A DNA stretch of 56,629 nt from Clostridia bacterium (GTDB lineage Bacteria; Bacillota; Clostridia; Christensenellales; DTU072), in assembly GCA_017533005.1 (NCBI GenBank), contig JAFXIQ010000014.1:1-56629 (forward strand), written 5' to 3'. Positions 36,365 through 43,579 of this stretch are shown one piece after another. How positions within the stretch are numbered: position 1 is the stretch's first letter; each line of letters starts with the position of its first letter. The notes below the pieces were generated by a model, which made no database searches, was not told the origin of the DNA, and worked only from the letters and a program-made list of their open reading frames with translations. The position numbers were made by a program, and so were the translations under genes.

Positions 36365-37903
36365 ATGGTTACGTTAATAAAAAAGGTTTTTGTAATTTTA
36401 ATACTTACGTGCGTCCTTCTAGCTAGTACGCTGGCTTTCGCGAGCTGTAATAACGAGTCCACTAGTGACAATGCGCCTAGCGAGCCCACCACCCCTACTC
36501 CAAGTACTCCGTCCATTATCGAAACTAACGATGAGGCTACCGAGAAATTAACCTTAGATATGAACGACTTAAGCGCGCCATTTGAAGGATTCGGAACAAG
36601 CCTTTGTTGGTGGGCGCAAGACGTAGGTAGACGCACCGAAAAGAACGGTGACGTCGAGTGGCGCGAGCTCGCCGTTAAAGCACTGTTCGACAAAGAAACA
36701 GGTCTTGGCTTAACTAACCTACGCTATAACCTAGGCGCAAATTGCGACTACTCCGACTACGATAATTACGGCGATAAAAATAGATTCGCAGAGAGCTTCA
36801 TGACAACGGACGGTTCTCTTGATTTCACTCGTGACGCAGGAGCACAATGGGTACTAAAAAGAGCTCTCGATTACGGCGTAACACACGTTACGCTATTTGC
36901 TAATTCAGCGCCTACCTATCTCACTATAAACGGAAAAGCCTACTGCACTGACGGGGCAAGAATCAACCTTGCTCCCGAAAATTACTCGGCTTACGCGAAG
37001 TACTTTTGTGACGTTGCCGAGCACTTCATTGACGAAGGAGTCCCCGTAAAAGAATTATCCCCTATTAACGAGCCACAATGGGATTGGGTTACTAACGGTG
37101 GGCAAGAAGGTTCCCATTTTACGCCAAACGAAGTAGTAGATATATTAGTAGCTTTCGTTAATGAAATGCGTACAAGGTCAAAACTCGACGGCGTAGTTCT
37201 ATCGTATCCTGAGTGTGGCGAATGGAAAAAAGATACCTACAATTATCTAGATGCGATAATGGCAAACGACATTTTAAGGGCTGAAATAGACGCCTTTTCT
37301 TGCCACTCATATTGGTCTAACAGTATAGATAAAAGATTCTTCAAAGATTACGTTGATGAGTATTACACAGGTCTTAAATTAAGACAAACCGAATGGTGTG
37401 AAATGGTCAATGGTCGCGACTTATCCATTTATTCTGCGCTGACTTTAGCCCAAGAAGTGATTGAAGATTTATCTATTCTAGAAGTAGTTTCTTGGGACAC
37501 TTGGATAGCCTTAAGCAATTACGATTATCGCGATGGTCTTATATATTTCGAGAATAAAGACGCGTCGTTATCCTATCCCAAACGTTACCACGCGATGGCG
37601 CACTTCTCGCGTTTTATTGTAAACGGTGATAGGCAAGTAGCTAGTCAAATTAAACTCGCCGACAAGGATAGCTCTTCCTTCTTAAAGCATCTCGCTTGCA
37701 AAGACGCGAGCGGCAACTTAACCATAGTTATCACAAATTCTTTGTCGGAAAAAGTATTGGATATTTCGGCGCTAGCTGACTATAATAATATGGAAGTATA
37801 TTTAACGGATGAAAACCATTCTATGGAAAAAGTATATAATGCTAGCGTACAAAACAAAATTCTTATCCCCTCTAAAGCTATATTAACGCTTGTTTTAAAT
37901 TAA
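36365..37903 (+). CDS. GH30-family glycoside hydrolase lipoprotein
   Basis: This 512-residue exported lipoprotein has a signal peptide with lipobox FASC at about residue 29, then a Ser/Thr/Pro linker to about 50. The catalytic barrel shows the GH30 opening GFGTSLCWWAQD, the acid/base SPINEPQWDW (Glu about 238) and the nucleophile region LRQTEWCEM (Glu about 344), followed by a beta-sandwich typical of GH30. The CWWA-type opening resembles endo-beta-1,6-galactanase members more than glucosylceramidases, so galactan or arabinogalactan side chains are a likely substrate, though unproven. The start follows from the lipoprotein signal; there is no Shine-Dalgarno site and the promoter predicts a leaderless mRNA. 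It is monocistronic, followed by the tRNA-Val gene. Confidence 0.88.
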   Translation: MVTLIKKVFVILILTCVLLASTLAFASCNNESTSDNAPSEPTTPTPSTPSIIETNDEATEKLTLDMNDLSAPFEGFGTSLCWWAQDVGRRTEKNGDVEWRELAVKALFDKETGLGLTNLRYNLGANCDYSDYDNYGDKNRFAESFMTTDGSLDFTRDAGAQWVLKRALDYGVTHVTLFANSAPTYLTINGKAYCTDGARINLAPENYSAYAKYFCDVAEHFIDEGVPVKELSPINEPQWDWVTNGGQEGSHFTPNEVVDILVAFVNEMRTRSKLDGVVLSYPECGEWKKDTYNYLDAIMANDILRAEIDAFSCHSYWSNSIDKRFFKDYVDEYYTGLKLRQTEWCEMVNGRDLSIYSALTLAQEVIEDLSILEVVSWDTWIALSNYDYRDGLIYFENKDASLSYPKRYHAMAHFSRFIVNGDRQVASQIKLADKDSSSFLKHLACKDASGNLTIVITNSLSEKVLDISALADYNNMEVYLTDENHSMEKVYNASVQNKILIPSKAILTLVLN

Positions 37904-37956
37904 ACTCAAGCGAAAAGCTCTAACCTATTAAAAGTTAAATAAATAATTAAAAACGC

Positions 37957-37985
37957 TAGACAAACAGAGCGTTCTTTGGTAATAT
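37957..37985 (+). promoter_or_regulatory. tRNA-Val promoter
   Basis: TAGACA (37957-37962), 17 nt, TAATAT (37980-37985). The predicted start near 37992 is 5 nt before the mature tRNA. A weak stem (AACGCT/AGCGTT, 37952-37973) overlaps it and might end the GH30 transcript. Confidence 0.55.
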
Positions 37986-37996
37986 AATATGCGCTA

Positions 37997-38072
37997 GGAC
38001 GATTAACTCAGCTGGTAGAGTGTCTTCTTGACGTGGAGAAAGTCAGCGGTTCGAGCCCGTTATCGTCCACCA
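37997..38072 (+). tRNA. tRNA-Val (anticodon GAC)
   Basis: 76 nt with encoded CCA. Acceptor GGACGAT pairs with ATCGTCC (38062-38068); the D arm is ACTC/GAGT; anticodon stem TCTTC/GGAGA with loop TTGACGT gives anticodon GAC (valine, GUC/GUU codons); T arm AGCGG/CCGTT with loop TTCGAGC. All arms pair with few wobbles. It is a single tRNA gene, with no neighbours. Confidence 0.95.
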
Positions 38073-38073
38073 A
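38056..38073 (+). repeat. left copy of att-like repeat (tRNA-Val 3' end)
   Basis: CCCGT (38056-38060), TATC, then GTCCACCAA (38065-38073). A copy lacking the TATC lies at 39359-39372. Such a duplication of a tRNA 3' end is how integrated elements are usually bounded. Confidence 0.45.
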
Positions 38074-38085
38074 TAGCAAACGATT

Positions 38086-38104
38086 CGAACCCTTGATGGG
38101 TTCG
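38086..38104 (+). terminator. hairpin directly after tRNA-Val
   Basis: CGAACCC (38086-38092) pairs with GGGTTCG (38098-38104), followed by TTTTGCTTT. Flanking AGCAAA and TTTTGCT can extend the stem. Probable tRNA terminator within the inserted segment. Confidence 0.65.
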
Positions 38105-38146
38105 TTTTGCTTTATTGCAGAAATTATTTTGGAGTGATATTACATT

Positions 38147-39340
38147 ATGAAAAGAACGACGTTAGTAATCATTTTATTGGCAATTTTGGTTGTAAGCTGT
38201 CTTGTGTTCACAGCATGCGGTGAACCAGAACATACATGCTCATTTGGTGAGTGGACAGTTATTGAGAAAGCAACATGTACCGAAGCTGGACTGAAAGTGC
38301 GAGTTTGCGAGTGTGGAGAAAGTCAAACAGAAATCATCCCTGCAGGTCATAGTTATACGCCTGTCGTAAAAGCTCCTACTTGCACAGAGCAAGGATTTAC
38401 AACTCATACATGTCAATGTGGAGATAGCTATGTTGATGCTTATGTTGATGCTCTTGGACATGACGAAATTGAACACGTAGCCCAAGTGCCGACATGTAAT
38501 GAGATTGGTTGGGATGCATACGTGACATGTTCTCGTTGTGATTATTCCACATACAGCGAAATAGTCAAAACAGATCACAATTTCCAAGAGTCGGATACGT
38601 GTGAAAACTGTGGGCAAAATATTGCTGACGTGGCGGTGGATTGCTTTGATATGTCTGCAACAGAAGACGACAACATAAAGTGCTACGTTATTCCACGCCA
38701 AGATGACAAGTGCGATGCCTATATTAAAGGCACCGGAGTGATGAAGGACTATTATTATTACAATGGCTCTGAATATAATTTACCTTTCATCCAAAAAGCC
38801 TACACGATTGCCGCTGCTTATATCAGTAATGGTGTAACAACCATTGGCAATTGGACATTCTATTATTGCCGCAATTTGACAAGCATCAGCATGCCCGACA
38901 ATGTGACCACCATTGGCCATGCTGCCTTCGCATTTTGCGATAGTTTGATAAGCGTGACAATAGGTGACAGCGTGACCACCATTGGCGATGCTGCCTTCGC
39001 ATATTGCGATAGTTTGACAAGCATCACAATCCCCGACAGTGTGACCACTATTGGCTCATATACCTTCTGTAATTGCGACAGTTTGACAAGCATCACAATC
39101 CCCGACAGTGTGACCACCATTGGCTCATATGCCTTCTATGATTGCGACAGTTTGACAAGCATCACAATCCCTGACAGCGTGACCACCATTGGCTCACAAG
39201 CCTTCCGTTATTGCGATAGTTTTACAGACGTCTATTACACAGGCACAGAAGAGCAGTGGAACAATATTACAATAGATGATTACAATTCCGATCTAAACAA
39301 CGCAACAATCCACTTCAACTACACTGGCGAAGAAAACTAA
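38147..39340 (+). CDS. LRR_5 surface lipoprotein with Cys-rich repeats
   Basis: This 397-residue lipoprotein has a signal peptide with lipobox FTAC at about residue 24. Residues about 28-165 hold three or four Cys-rich units of the pattern ATC(T)E.G....C.CG, with GH/H residues between, a motif common in secreted proteins of gut Firmicutes. Residues about 215-365 hold BspA-type LRRs of 23 residues with consensus SLTSITIPDSVTTIG, nearly identical from unit to unit. The tail is a TGTEEQWNNI motif typical of LRR_5 ends. An adhesion or binding role is inferred. GGAG lies 12 nt before the ATG. Codon use (many GTG, ACC, CCC, AGC) differs from the neighbours, and the gene sits between the two att-like repeats, so transfer is likely. 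Confidence 0.88.
   Translation: MKRTTLVIILLAILVVSCLVFTACGEPEHTCSFGEWTVIEKATCTEAGLKVRVCECGESQTEIIPAGHSYTPVVKAPTCTEQGFTTHTCQCGDSYVDAYVDALGHDEIEHVAQVPTCNEIGWDAYVTCSRCDYSTYSEIVKTDHNFQESDTCENCGQNIADVAVDCFDMSATEDDNIKCYVIPRQDDKCDAYIKGTGVMKDYYYYNGSEYNLPFIQKAYTIAAAYISNGVTTIGNWTFYYCRNLTSISMPDNVTTIGHAAFAFCDSLISVTIGDSVTTIGDAAFAYCDSLTSITIPDSVTTIGSYTFCNCDSLTSITIPDSVTTIGSYAFYDCDSLTSITIPDSVTTIGSQAFRYCDSFTDVYYTGTEEQWNNITIDDYNSDLNNATIHFNYTGEEN
38868..39224 (+). repeat. 69-bp tandem repeats encoding LRRs
   Basis: The word TTGCGA(C/T)AGTTT recurs with its GCGA at 38937, 39006, 39075, 39144 and 39213, an exact 69-bp period. Two units (39007-39143) are nearly identical in DNA, implying recent duplication or gene conversion. 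In-frame copy-number change is expected. Confidence 0.9.
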
Positions 39341-39358
39341 TCCAGTCAAATCAAGGAT

Positions 39359-39372
39359 CCCGTGTCCACCAA
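39359..39372 (+). repeat. right copy of att-like repeat
   Basis: CCCGT followed directly by GTCCACCAA, matching the 3' end of tRNA-Val (38056-38073) except for four missing bases. A strong terminator follows at once, as would be expected of the original tRNA downstream flank. Confidence 0.45.
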
Positions 39373-39376
39373 AAAA

Positions 39377-39397
39377 ACCTCGTTCATCGAACGAGGT
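39377..39397. terminator. strong bidirectional terminator
   Basis: ACCTCGTTC (39377-39385) pairs with GAACGAGGT (39389-39397) around ATC, flanked by A7 and T-rich runs. It serves the GDPD gene on the minus strand and plus-strand transcripts from the LRR gene; it may once have served tRNA-Val. Confidence 0.92.
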
Positions 39398-39418
39398 TTT
39401 TGTTTTTTGTTAATTCGT

Positions 39419-40474
39419 TTAATCGTTTACGACTTCGTATGCCATTTGCGGGTCGTCTGTCATTATCGCGTCAGCTCCCAAGCGAGCAAGACGGGCAACT
39501 TCTTTTGCGTTGTTTATCGTCCAATATTGTACGGCTATATCGTACGAGTGGGCGTAGTCAATGAATGCTGACGTTCTTAAATTAAATAACAAGTTTCCAC
39601 CCGTTGGGATTTGCAATACGTCAAACGAGTATCCGTCCTTTTTCGCATCAAATAGAAAATCATAATAAAAACCTAGGACTTCTACTATGCTCGCTGAACG
39701 CGTTATTTGTGGGTACCTTTCATCAAGATACTCGGTGATTTCGCCTTCAAACGTGCCTATAATCGTGCGCTCTACGATATCGTATTCCACCATCTTTTGA
39801 TATAGTTTATCCATAGCACGCTTGCCGTTATCCCCACCGTCCTTTATCTCTATTATAAAGTTCAATTCCGGGCTTTGTACGGTTAAATAATCCAAAATTT
39901 CGGTTAAAGTTAAGATTTTTACATCGTTAGGAATATCGCTTCCACGAAGGCCTTTATAAGGCTTGGAACCGTCGGGAGCTACGAATTTCTCGCCAAAATT
40001 AAGAGATTTTAATTCCTTCAAAGTGAGCTTTGAAACAGGTATGTTTGCACCATAAACTTCCCTAACATTGGACGTTCTATCAGCAGTATCGTCGTGTAGT
40101 AATACTAGCTCGCCGTCCTTGGTTATATGCAAGTCGAACTCCAACACGTCTACTTTGTATTCCGGGCTTTCTACGCATAATTTGAAAGCTTTAAGCGTTT
40201 CTTCCGGAGCAAGGTCTCCGCCTGCTCTATGCGCTGATACGAGCACTCTGTCATTATAATTTATATGTGGATTATTGTGAACGTACGTTGCGCCTTTTTC
40301 CGTTCTGTATATGAACCCTGATATCGGCATTATAACAATGAAAATCGCAACGAAAAGTGTAAGTAACGTTATAAGCGTTATCGATATTATTCGCCTTATA
40401 ATAGACTGAATACGCAAATATCTTGCGTATTCAGCTACACTCATTTCTTTAATTGAGTTTTTTAAACTCCACAT
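39419..40474 (-). CDS. membrane-anchored glycerophosphodiester phosphodiesterase
   Basis: This is a 351-residue protein of the GDPD family (PF03009), which cleaves glycerophosphodiesters to glycerol-3-phosphate and an alcohol. One membrane segment (about residues 30-55) anchors the catalytic domain outside. Motifs: SAHRAGGDLAPEET (catalytic His and metal Glu), LEFDLHITKDGELVLLHDD (metal Glu/Asp and second His), then the barrel strands IIEIKD and VQYWTINN. GDPD usually reads PENT; here PEET. AGGAG is 6 nt before the ATG. Nine bp after the metallophosphatase gene, so it is the third gene of the CDF operon. It could recycle polar headgroups or teichoic-acid-type polymers (inference). Confidence 0.93.
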   Translation of the reverse strand: MWSLKNSIKEMSVAEYARYLRIQSIIRRIISITLITLLTLFVAIFIVIMPISGFIYRTEKGATYVHNNPHINYNDRVLVSAHRAGGDLAPEETLKAFKLCVESPEYKVDVLEFDLHITKDGELVLLHDDTADRTSNVREVYGANIPVSKLTLKELKSLNFGEKFVAPDGSKPYKGLRGSDIPNDVKILTLTEILDYLTVQSPELNFIIEIKDGGDNGKRAMDKLYQKMVEYDIVERTIIGTFEGEITEYLDERYPQITRSASIVEVLGFYYDFLFDAKKDGYSFDVLQIPTGGNLLFNLRTSAFIDYAHSYDIAVQYWTINNAKEVARLARLGADAIMTDDPQMAYEVVND

Positions 40475-40483
40475 TTTCTACTC

Positions 40484-41782
40484 CTAGTCCTTGATGCCGG
40501 AAAGACGTAGTTGCTCTATCGTCATACCACCGTTTTGGGCAAACGTGATAATAGTACCACCACGTTGTTCGGTCTTCTTTGCTATTCCGATATACGCTAG
40601 ATAGTCGATTGACATACCGTACGTTAAATGTACGCCATCATACTTAACGGTAAAGTTATTGAAGTGGTCGTGTCCGCAGAAAACGCCTTGCGTACTGCCT
40701 AGTTTGCAGATGGTTTCGAACATTTCGTCTTCACCGTGTCCGCAATAAACAAGGTCGCCACCTTCATTCTCTACGCCTTGAACATATTCCACTCTATCAG
40801 TGTTCTTTCTATCGTTTTCTAGATATTCTACCCAAGCGTCTTTGTATTCTCTCAACGGAATATGGAAGAACATTGATGACTTAATCATACTGCTATTCAT
40901 AAAAGTAGCTTCGTCTACGCCTAAGGTTGATAAATATTGAGCTTTAGAAGCGTCGTCAAGCGTTGCAAAGTGTGCCTTGTTAGCATTATTTAATTCCGTG
41001 ATTTCTTCTTCGTACCATTCGATTTGGTTAGCGTGAATGTTATCGTAATATCCACTCAAACCACTAACTATAGTTCCATCATCAGGATATGCGTGAGAGT
41101 CGACTGTAACGATTGTTTGCGTGATAATACCCTTGGAATTTTTAACGTTAATGATGTTGTTGCTGTATCCGTCAACGCCTTCTTCCGTGTATAGTATACA
41201 GTGTGCCCATCTATCGTCTTCGGTATAGAATTTATAGATGTCTTCACGATCGTATAGACTGTAAACTTCCGTATCGTGGTTACCAAAGCAAAGCGTCCAA
41301 TATACGCCTAGTTGTTCCATCAAAGTTGCGAATAGTTCGGCTTCCTTTTTGTTGTTCAAAGTACCAGCTTGGAAGGGAACGGGATATGCAATATCGCCAG
41401 TTACTACAACTAGGTCAGGTTTGACGGTTTGTACGAGTTTAGCAACTGCGTTCAATGCCCAATTATCCTTTTGAACTGAAAAACCACCTGCGCCAATATG
41501 TATATCGGTAAGTTGTAAAACTACAAATTCTTCATCGGTAACAAACGTCCAATGCTTGGTCGTTTCGTCAAAAGTAGGAGTTAATTCAGAACCTACGTAA
41601 TCTAGCGCTTCAATCATTTCTAGATTTGCTTTTCTACCGACTTCACCAACTCCAAAAATCGTAGCACACACTACTGCTATTGCAACTACTACGCTAACAC
41701 ATATTATGGCTATGCGTATGTTTCTCTTGCGCTTTTGTTCCGGGGTTAGTACTCTTCTAACACGCTTTTTTGCTTTCGTCAT
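40484..41782 (-). CDS. membrane-anchored calcineurin-like metallophosphoesterase
   Basis: This 432-residue protein has a strongly basic start (KKRVRR...KRKRN) and one membrane segment at about 27-50, so the enzyme faces out. The dimetal motifs appear in order: QLTDIHIG (about 91), VVTGDIAYP (about 128), CFGNHDTE (about 165), FFHIPLREY (about 295) and GVFCGHDHFNN (about 355). This resembles the purple-acid/Icc type. The substrate is unknown; phosphoesters or phosphodiesters outside the cell are likely. Its first 26 bases overlap the end of the CDF gene and carry AAGGAAGAG upstream, so translation is coupled. It shares a transcript with CDF and GDPD; the metal transporter may supply or balance the metals these enzymes use, which is inference. 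Confidence 0.92.
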   Translation of the reverse strand: MTKAKKRVRRVLTPEQKRKRNIRIAIICVSVVVAIAVVCATIFGVGEVGRKANLEMIEALDYVGSELTPTFDETTKHWTFVTDEEFVVLQLTDIHIGAGGFSVQKDNWALNAVAKLVQTVKPDLVVVTGDIAYPVPFQAGTLNNKKEAELFATLMEQLGVYWTLCFGNHDTEVYSLYDREDIYKFYTEDDRWAHCILYTEEGVDGYSNNIINVKNSKGIITQTIVTVDSHAYPDDGTIVSGLSGYYDNIHANQIEWYEEEITELNNANKAHFATLDDASKAQYLSTLGVDEATFMNSSMIKSSMFFHIPLREYKDAWVEYLENDRKNTDRVEYVQGVENEGGDLVYCGHGEDEMFETICKLGSTQGVFCGHDHFNNFTVKYDGVHLTYGMSIDYLAYIGIAKKTEQRGGTIITFAQNGGMTIEQLRLSGIKD

Positions 41783-42620
41783 AGTTTTTCTCTTCCTTGT
41801 TGGGTATTATAACAGTCTTTACGACAATGTTTTCTTGTGATAAGAGCGTACTTTCTTCTTCCGTAAGCTCTCTATTGATGGTAATTACGCCTTCGATTTT
41901 TCTTCCATAATTGGTCACAGATACGATTTCTGCGTTTATATTATGGGTTTCGAGCGCTGTCTTTAGCGTTTCATACGGCTCTTCCGAGCCTATTAGAGAA
42001 ACAAAAGTCTTTATTAGCGATTTCATCATTGAAACCACTATCATAGTACCAACGATTATGCCGATTATTGGGTCAATCGGGTATGCACTATACGCCGACG
42101 CTAGATATCCTAGCACTGTCATAAGTGTAACAACTGCGTCCATTAAGCTATCAAGTTTGTTCGCTTTTAATACCGGCGAAGGGTCTTTTTTGTAAGCAAC
42201 TCCGTACATAAAGAAAAGTGCTATCTTTACCACCACCGTTACGCATAACGCTATAAAACTCCACCACGCAAAGTTCGTCGGGGGATGGAAAAAGAGCCTT
42301 TCTACCGAGTTGTATACAAACAAGCCTCCTACTATCGTGAAAACTATGAAGAGTAGTAATGACACTATCTCTTCCACTCTTCCATATCCGTGTGGATATG
42401 CTTTAGTAGGCTTCTTTTTAGATACGTAAATGCCTATCGCTCCGCCTACGTTACCTATGACGTCGCACATATTGTTGTAACCGTCCGATAATATGCTGAT
42501 GCAGTTGGTAAATAGCCCTACGTAAATCTTGAGAATAGACAAAATTAGGTTGCTTACACCACCAATAACTTGGGAATGAATTCCTATATTATTTAGCCAT
42601 TTTGTCTTTTTCTCTTCCAT
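41757..42620 (-). CDS. cation diffusion facilitator family metal transporter
   Basis: This 287-residue membrane protein has six hydrophobic segments and a C-terminal cytoplasmic domain (from about 215). CDF signatures: ISILSDGYNNMCD in TM2, YPHGYGRVEE after TM2, and KANKLDSLMD in TM5. The usual zinc site (HxxxD in TM2 and TM5) is replaced by Asn/Asp residues (DxxNNxxD and LDSLMD), which points towards manganese, iron or another metal rather than zinc; this is an inference. A promoter (42627-42655) puts the RNA start exactly on the ATG and no Shine-Dalgarno site exists, so a leaderless mRNA is predicted. First gene of a three-gene operon with two phosphodiesterase-type enzymes. Confidence 0.92.
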   Translation of the reverse strand: MEEKKTKWLNNIGIHSQVIGGVSNLILSILKIYVGLFTNCISILSDGYNNMCDVIGNVGGAIGIYVSKKKPTKAYPHGYGRVEEIVSLLLFIVFTIVGGLFVYNSVERLFFHPPTNFAWWSFIALCVTVVVKIALFFMYGVAYKKDPSPVLKANKLDSLMDAVVTLMTVLGYLASAYSAYPIDPIIGIIVGTMIVVSMMKSLIKTFVSLIGSEEPYETLKTALETHNINAEIVSVTNYGRKIEGVITINRELTEEESTLLSQENIVVKTVIIPNKEEKNYDESKKAC

Positions 42621-42626
42621 TTTTTT

Positions 42627-42655
42627 ATTATAACATACAATGTTTTACAATACAA
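42627..42655 (-). promoter_or_regulatory. CDF operon promoter, predicted leaderless
   Basis: On the minus strand, TTGTAT (42650-42655), 17 nt, TATAAT (42627-42632), then six A and the ATG at 42620. The expected +1 is the A of ATG. Confidence 0.8.
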
Positions 42656-42668
42656 TTACTAATTTGTG

Positions 42669-43205
42669 CTAAATTTGCGTTGACATTACGACGTTGCCTT
42701 CTACGTCTTTTACAGTCACTACAGAAGCTTCATAAACAGCATAACTCTTGGGTGCGTTCATCTTTGGCATCGATAACGAAGCAACGTTAATATACACGAC
42801 TCCGTCTACCTTTCTTATTGAGTTGACGTGGGTGTGTCCGTGAATTACCGCCGAAAACGTGCACGGCGACGGGTTGTCCGCATTTACGTGATGACCGTGC
42901 GTTAAAAATATGGTTTTCCCGTCTACTTCTATGACGTCGCTTATCAAAAACTCTCTACCTGTTATCATTTCATCGATTTCAGCATCACAGTTGCCTTTGA
43001 TTATAGTGCTAGGCTTATTAAGAGCTTTCACCGCTTCACAAACCTTCATAGTATCGTACTCTTCCGGTAGCGGATTTCTAGGACCGTGATAATACAAGTC
43101 GCCTAGAAAAACTACGTGGTCGGCGTGCTCTCTATCGATAATTTCTATCGCCTTTTTTATCGCCGTGTACGAGCCGTGTATGTCTGTGAAAAATACGTAT
43201 TTCAT
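42669..43205 (-). CDS. YfcE/MJ0936-type metallophosphodiesterase
   Basis: This 178-residue cytoplasmic enzyme is of the small calcineurin-like phosphodiesterase type. Motifs: FFTDIHGSYTA (residues 5-15), FLGDLYYHGPRNP (about 34-46), KGNCDAE (about 70-76), LTHGHH (about 101-106) and VIHGHTHVN (about 121-129), the full dimetal set of YfcE-like proteins, at the standard length. The natural substrate of such enzymes is mostly unknown. AGGA lies about 9 nt before the ATG. It has its own promoter (43238-43267). Its stop at 42669 falls just before the CDF promoter. Confidence 0.93.
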   Translation of the reverse strand: MKYVFFTDIHGSYTAIKKAIEIIDREHADHVVFLGDLYYHGPRNPLPEEYDTMKVCEAVKALNKPSTIIKGNCDAEIDEMITGREFLISDVIEVDGKTIFLTHGHHVNADNPSPCTFSAVIHGHTHVNSIRKVDGVVYINVASLSMPKMNAPKSYAVYEASVVTVKDVEGNVVMSTQI

Positions 43206-43237
43206 CTCTTTTATTCCTATTACATAAGTTTTATATT

Positions 43238-43267
43238 ATTATAACACGGGTGCGAGATAAACTGCAA
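43238..43267 (-). promoter_or_regulatory. promoter of the YfcE-like gene
   Basis: On the minus strand, TTGCAG (43262-43267), 18 nt, TATAAT (43238-43243). Leader of about 25 nt carrying AGGA. The spacer contains CGCACCCGTGT. Confidence 0.6.
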
Positions 43268-43521
43268 TTATTCCTATATATTTCCTTAGCGTAATTTTTA
43301 TTAGTTTCCTGCATTGGCTTATAAATATCATAATTATGATTCCGTGTCATATTTTTGCGATTTGGGTTGCCATAATACAATATACGGTTGCCTATATTTG
43401 TAAATACATAGATTTATGCGCTTATTGTTTTTAGTCGCGTCGCACGCTTTTCCGTCTTTACTAGGCTATGAGTTATAGCGATAAAATGGCAAAAGTTTTT
43501 TATATTTTTTCTTGTACGCTA
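43268..43521. other. AT-rich divergent intergenic region with a 14-bp palindrome
   Basis: There is no reading frame of note between the YfcE-like and PLC-X promoters. ATCATAATTATGAT (43327-43340) is a perfect 14-bp palindrome that could be an operator; it is not positioned against either core promoter. Nothing else is recognised. Confidence 0.4.
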
Positions 43522-43550
43522 TTGTAAATGCGCGCGCGTAGGTGTATAAT
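43522..43550 (+). promoter_or_regulatory. promoter of the PLC-X/MBL/PfkB/pheA/GH27 operon
   Basis: TTGTAA (43522-43527), exactly 17 nt, TATAAT (43545-43550). The spacer opens with an alternating tract, ATGCGCGCGCGTA, striking in an AT-rich region. Predicted start near 43557, followed by GGGAG and the ATG at 43580. Confidence 0.8.
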
Positions 43551-43579
43551 GATGCTATTAAAACCTTTGGGAGAGTGCC

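Noticed and set aside
38868..39224. Regularly spaced repeats as a possible CRISPR array
   Set aside because: The 69-bp units are in frame, translate to leucine-rich repeats and have no unique spacers between constant repeats.
41757..41782. 26-bp overlap of the CDF and metallophosphatase genes as a frameshift
   Set aside because: Both proteins are complete, with proper termini, and AAGGAAGAG precedes the second ATG; it is ordinary translational coupling.
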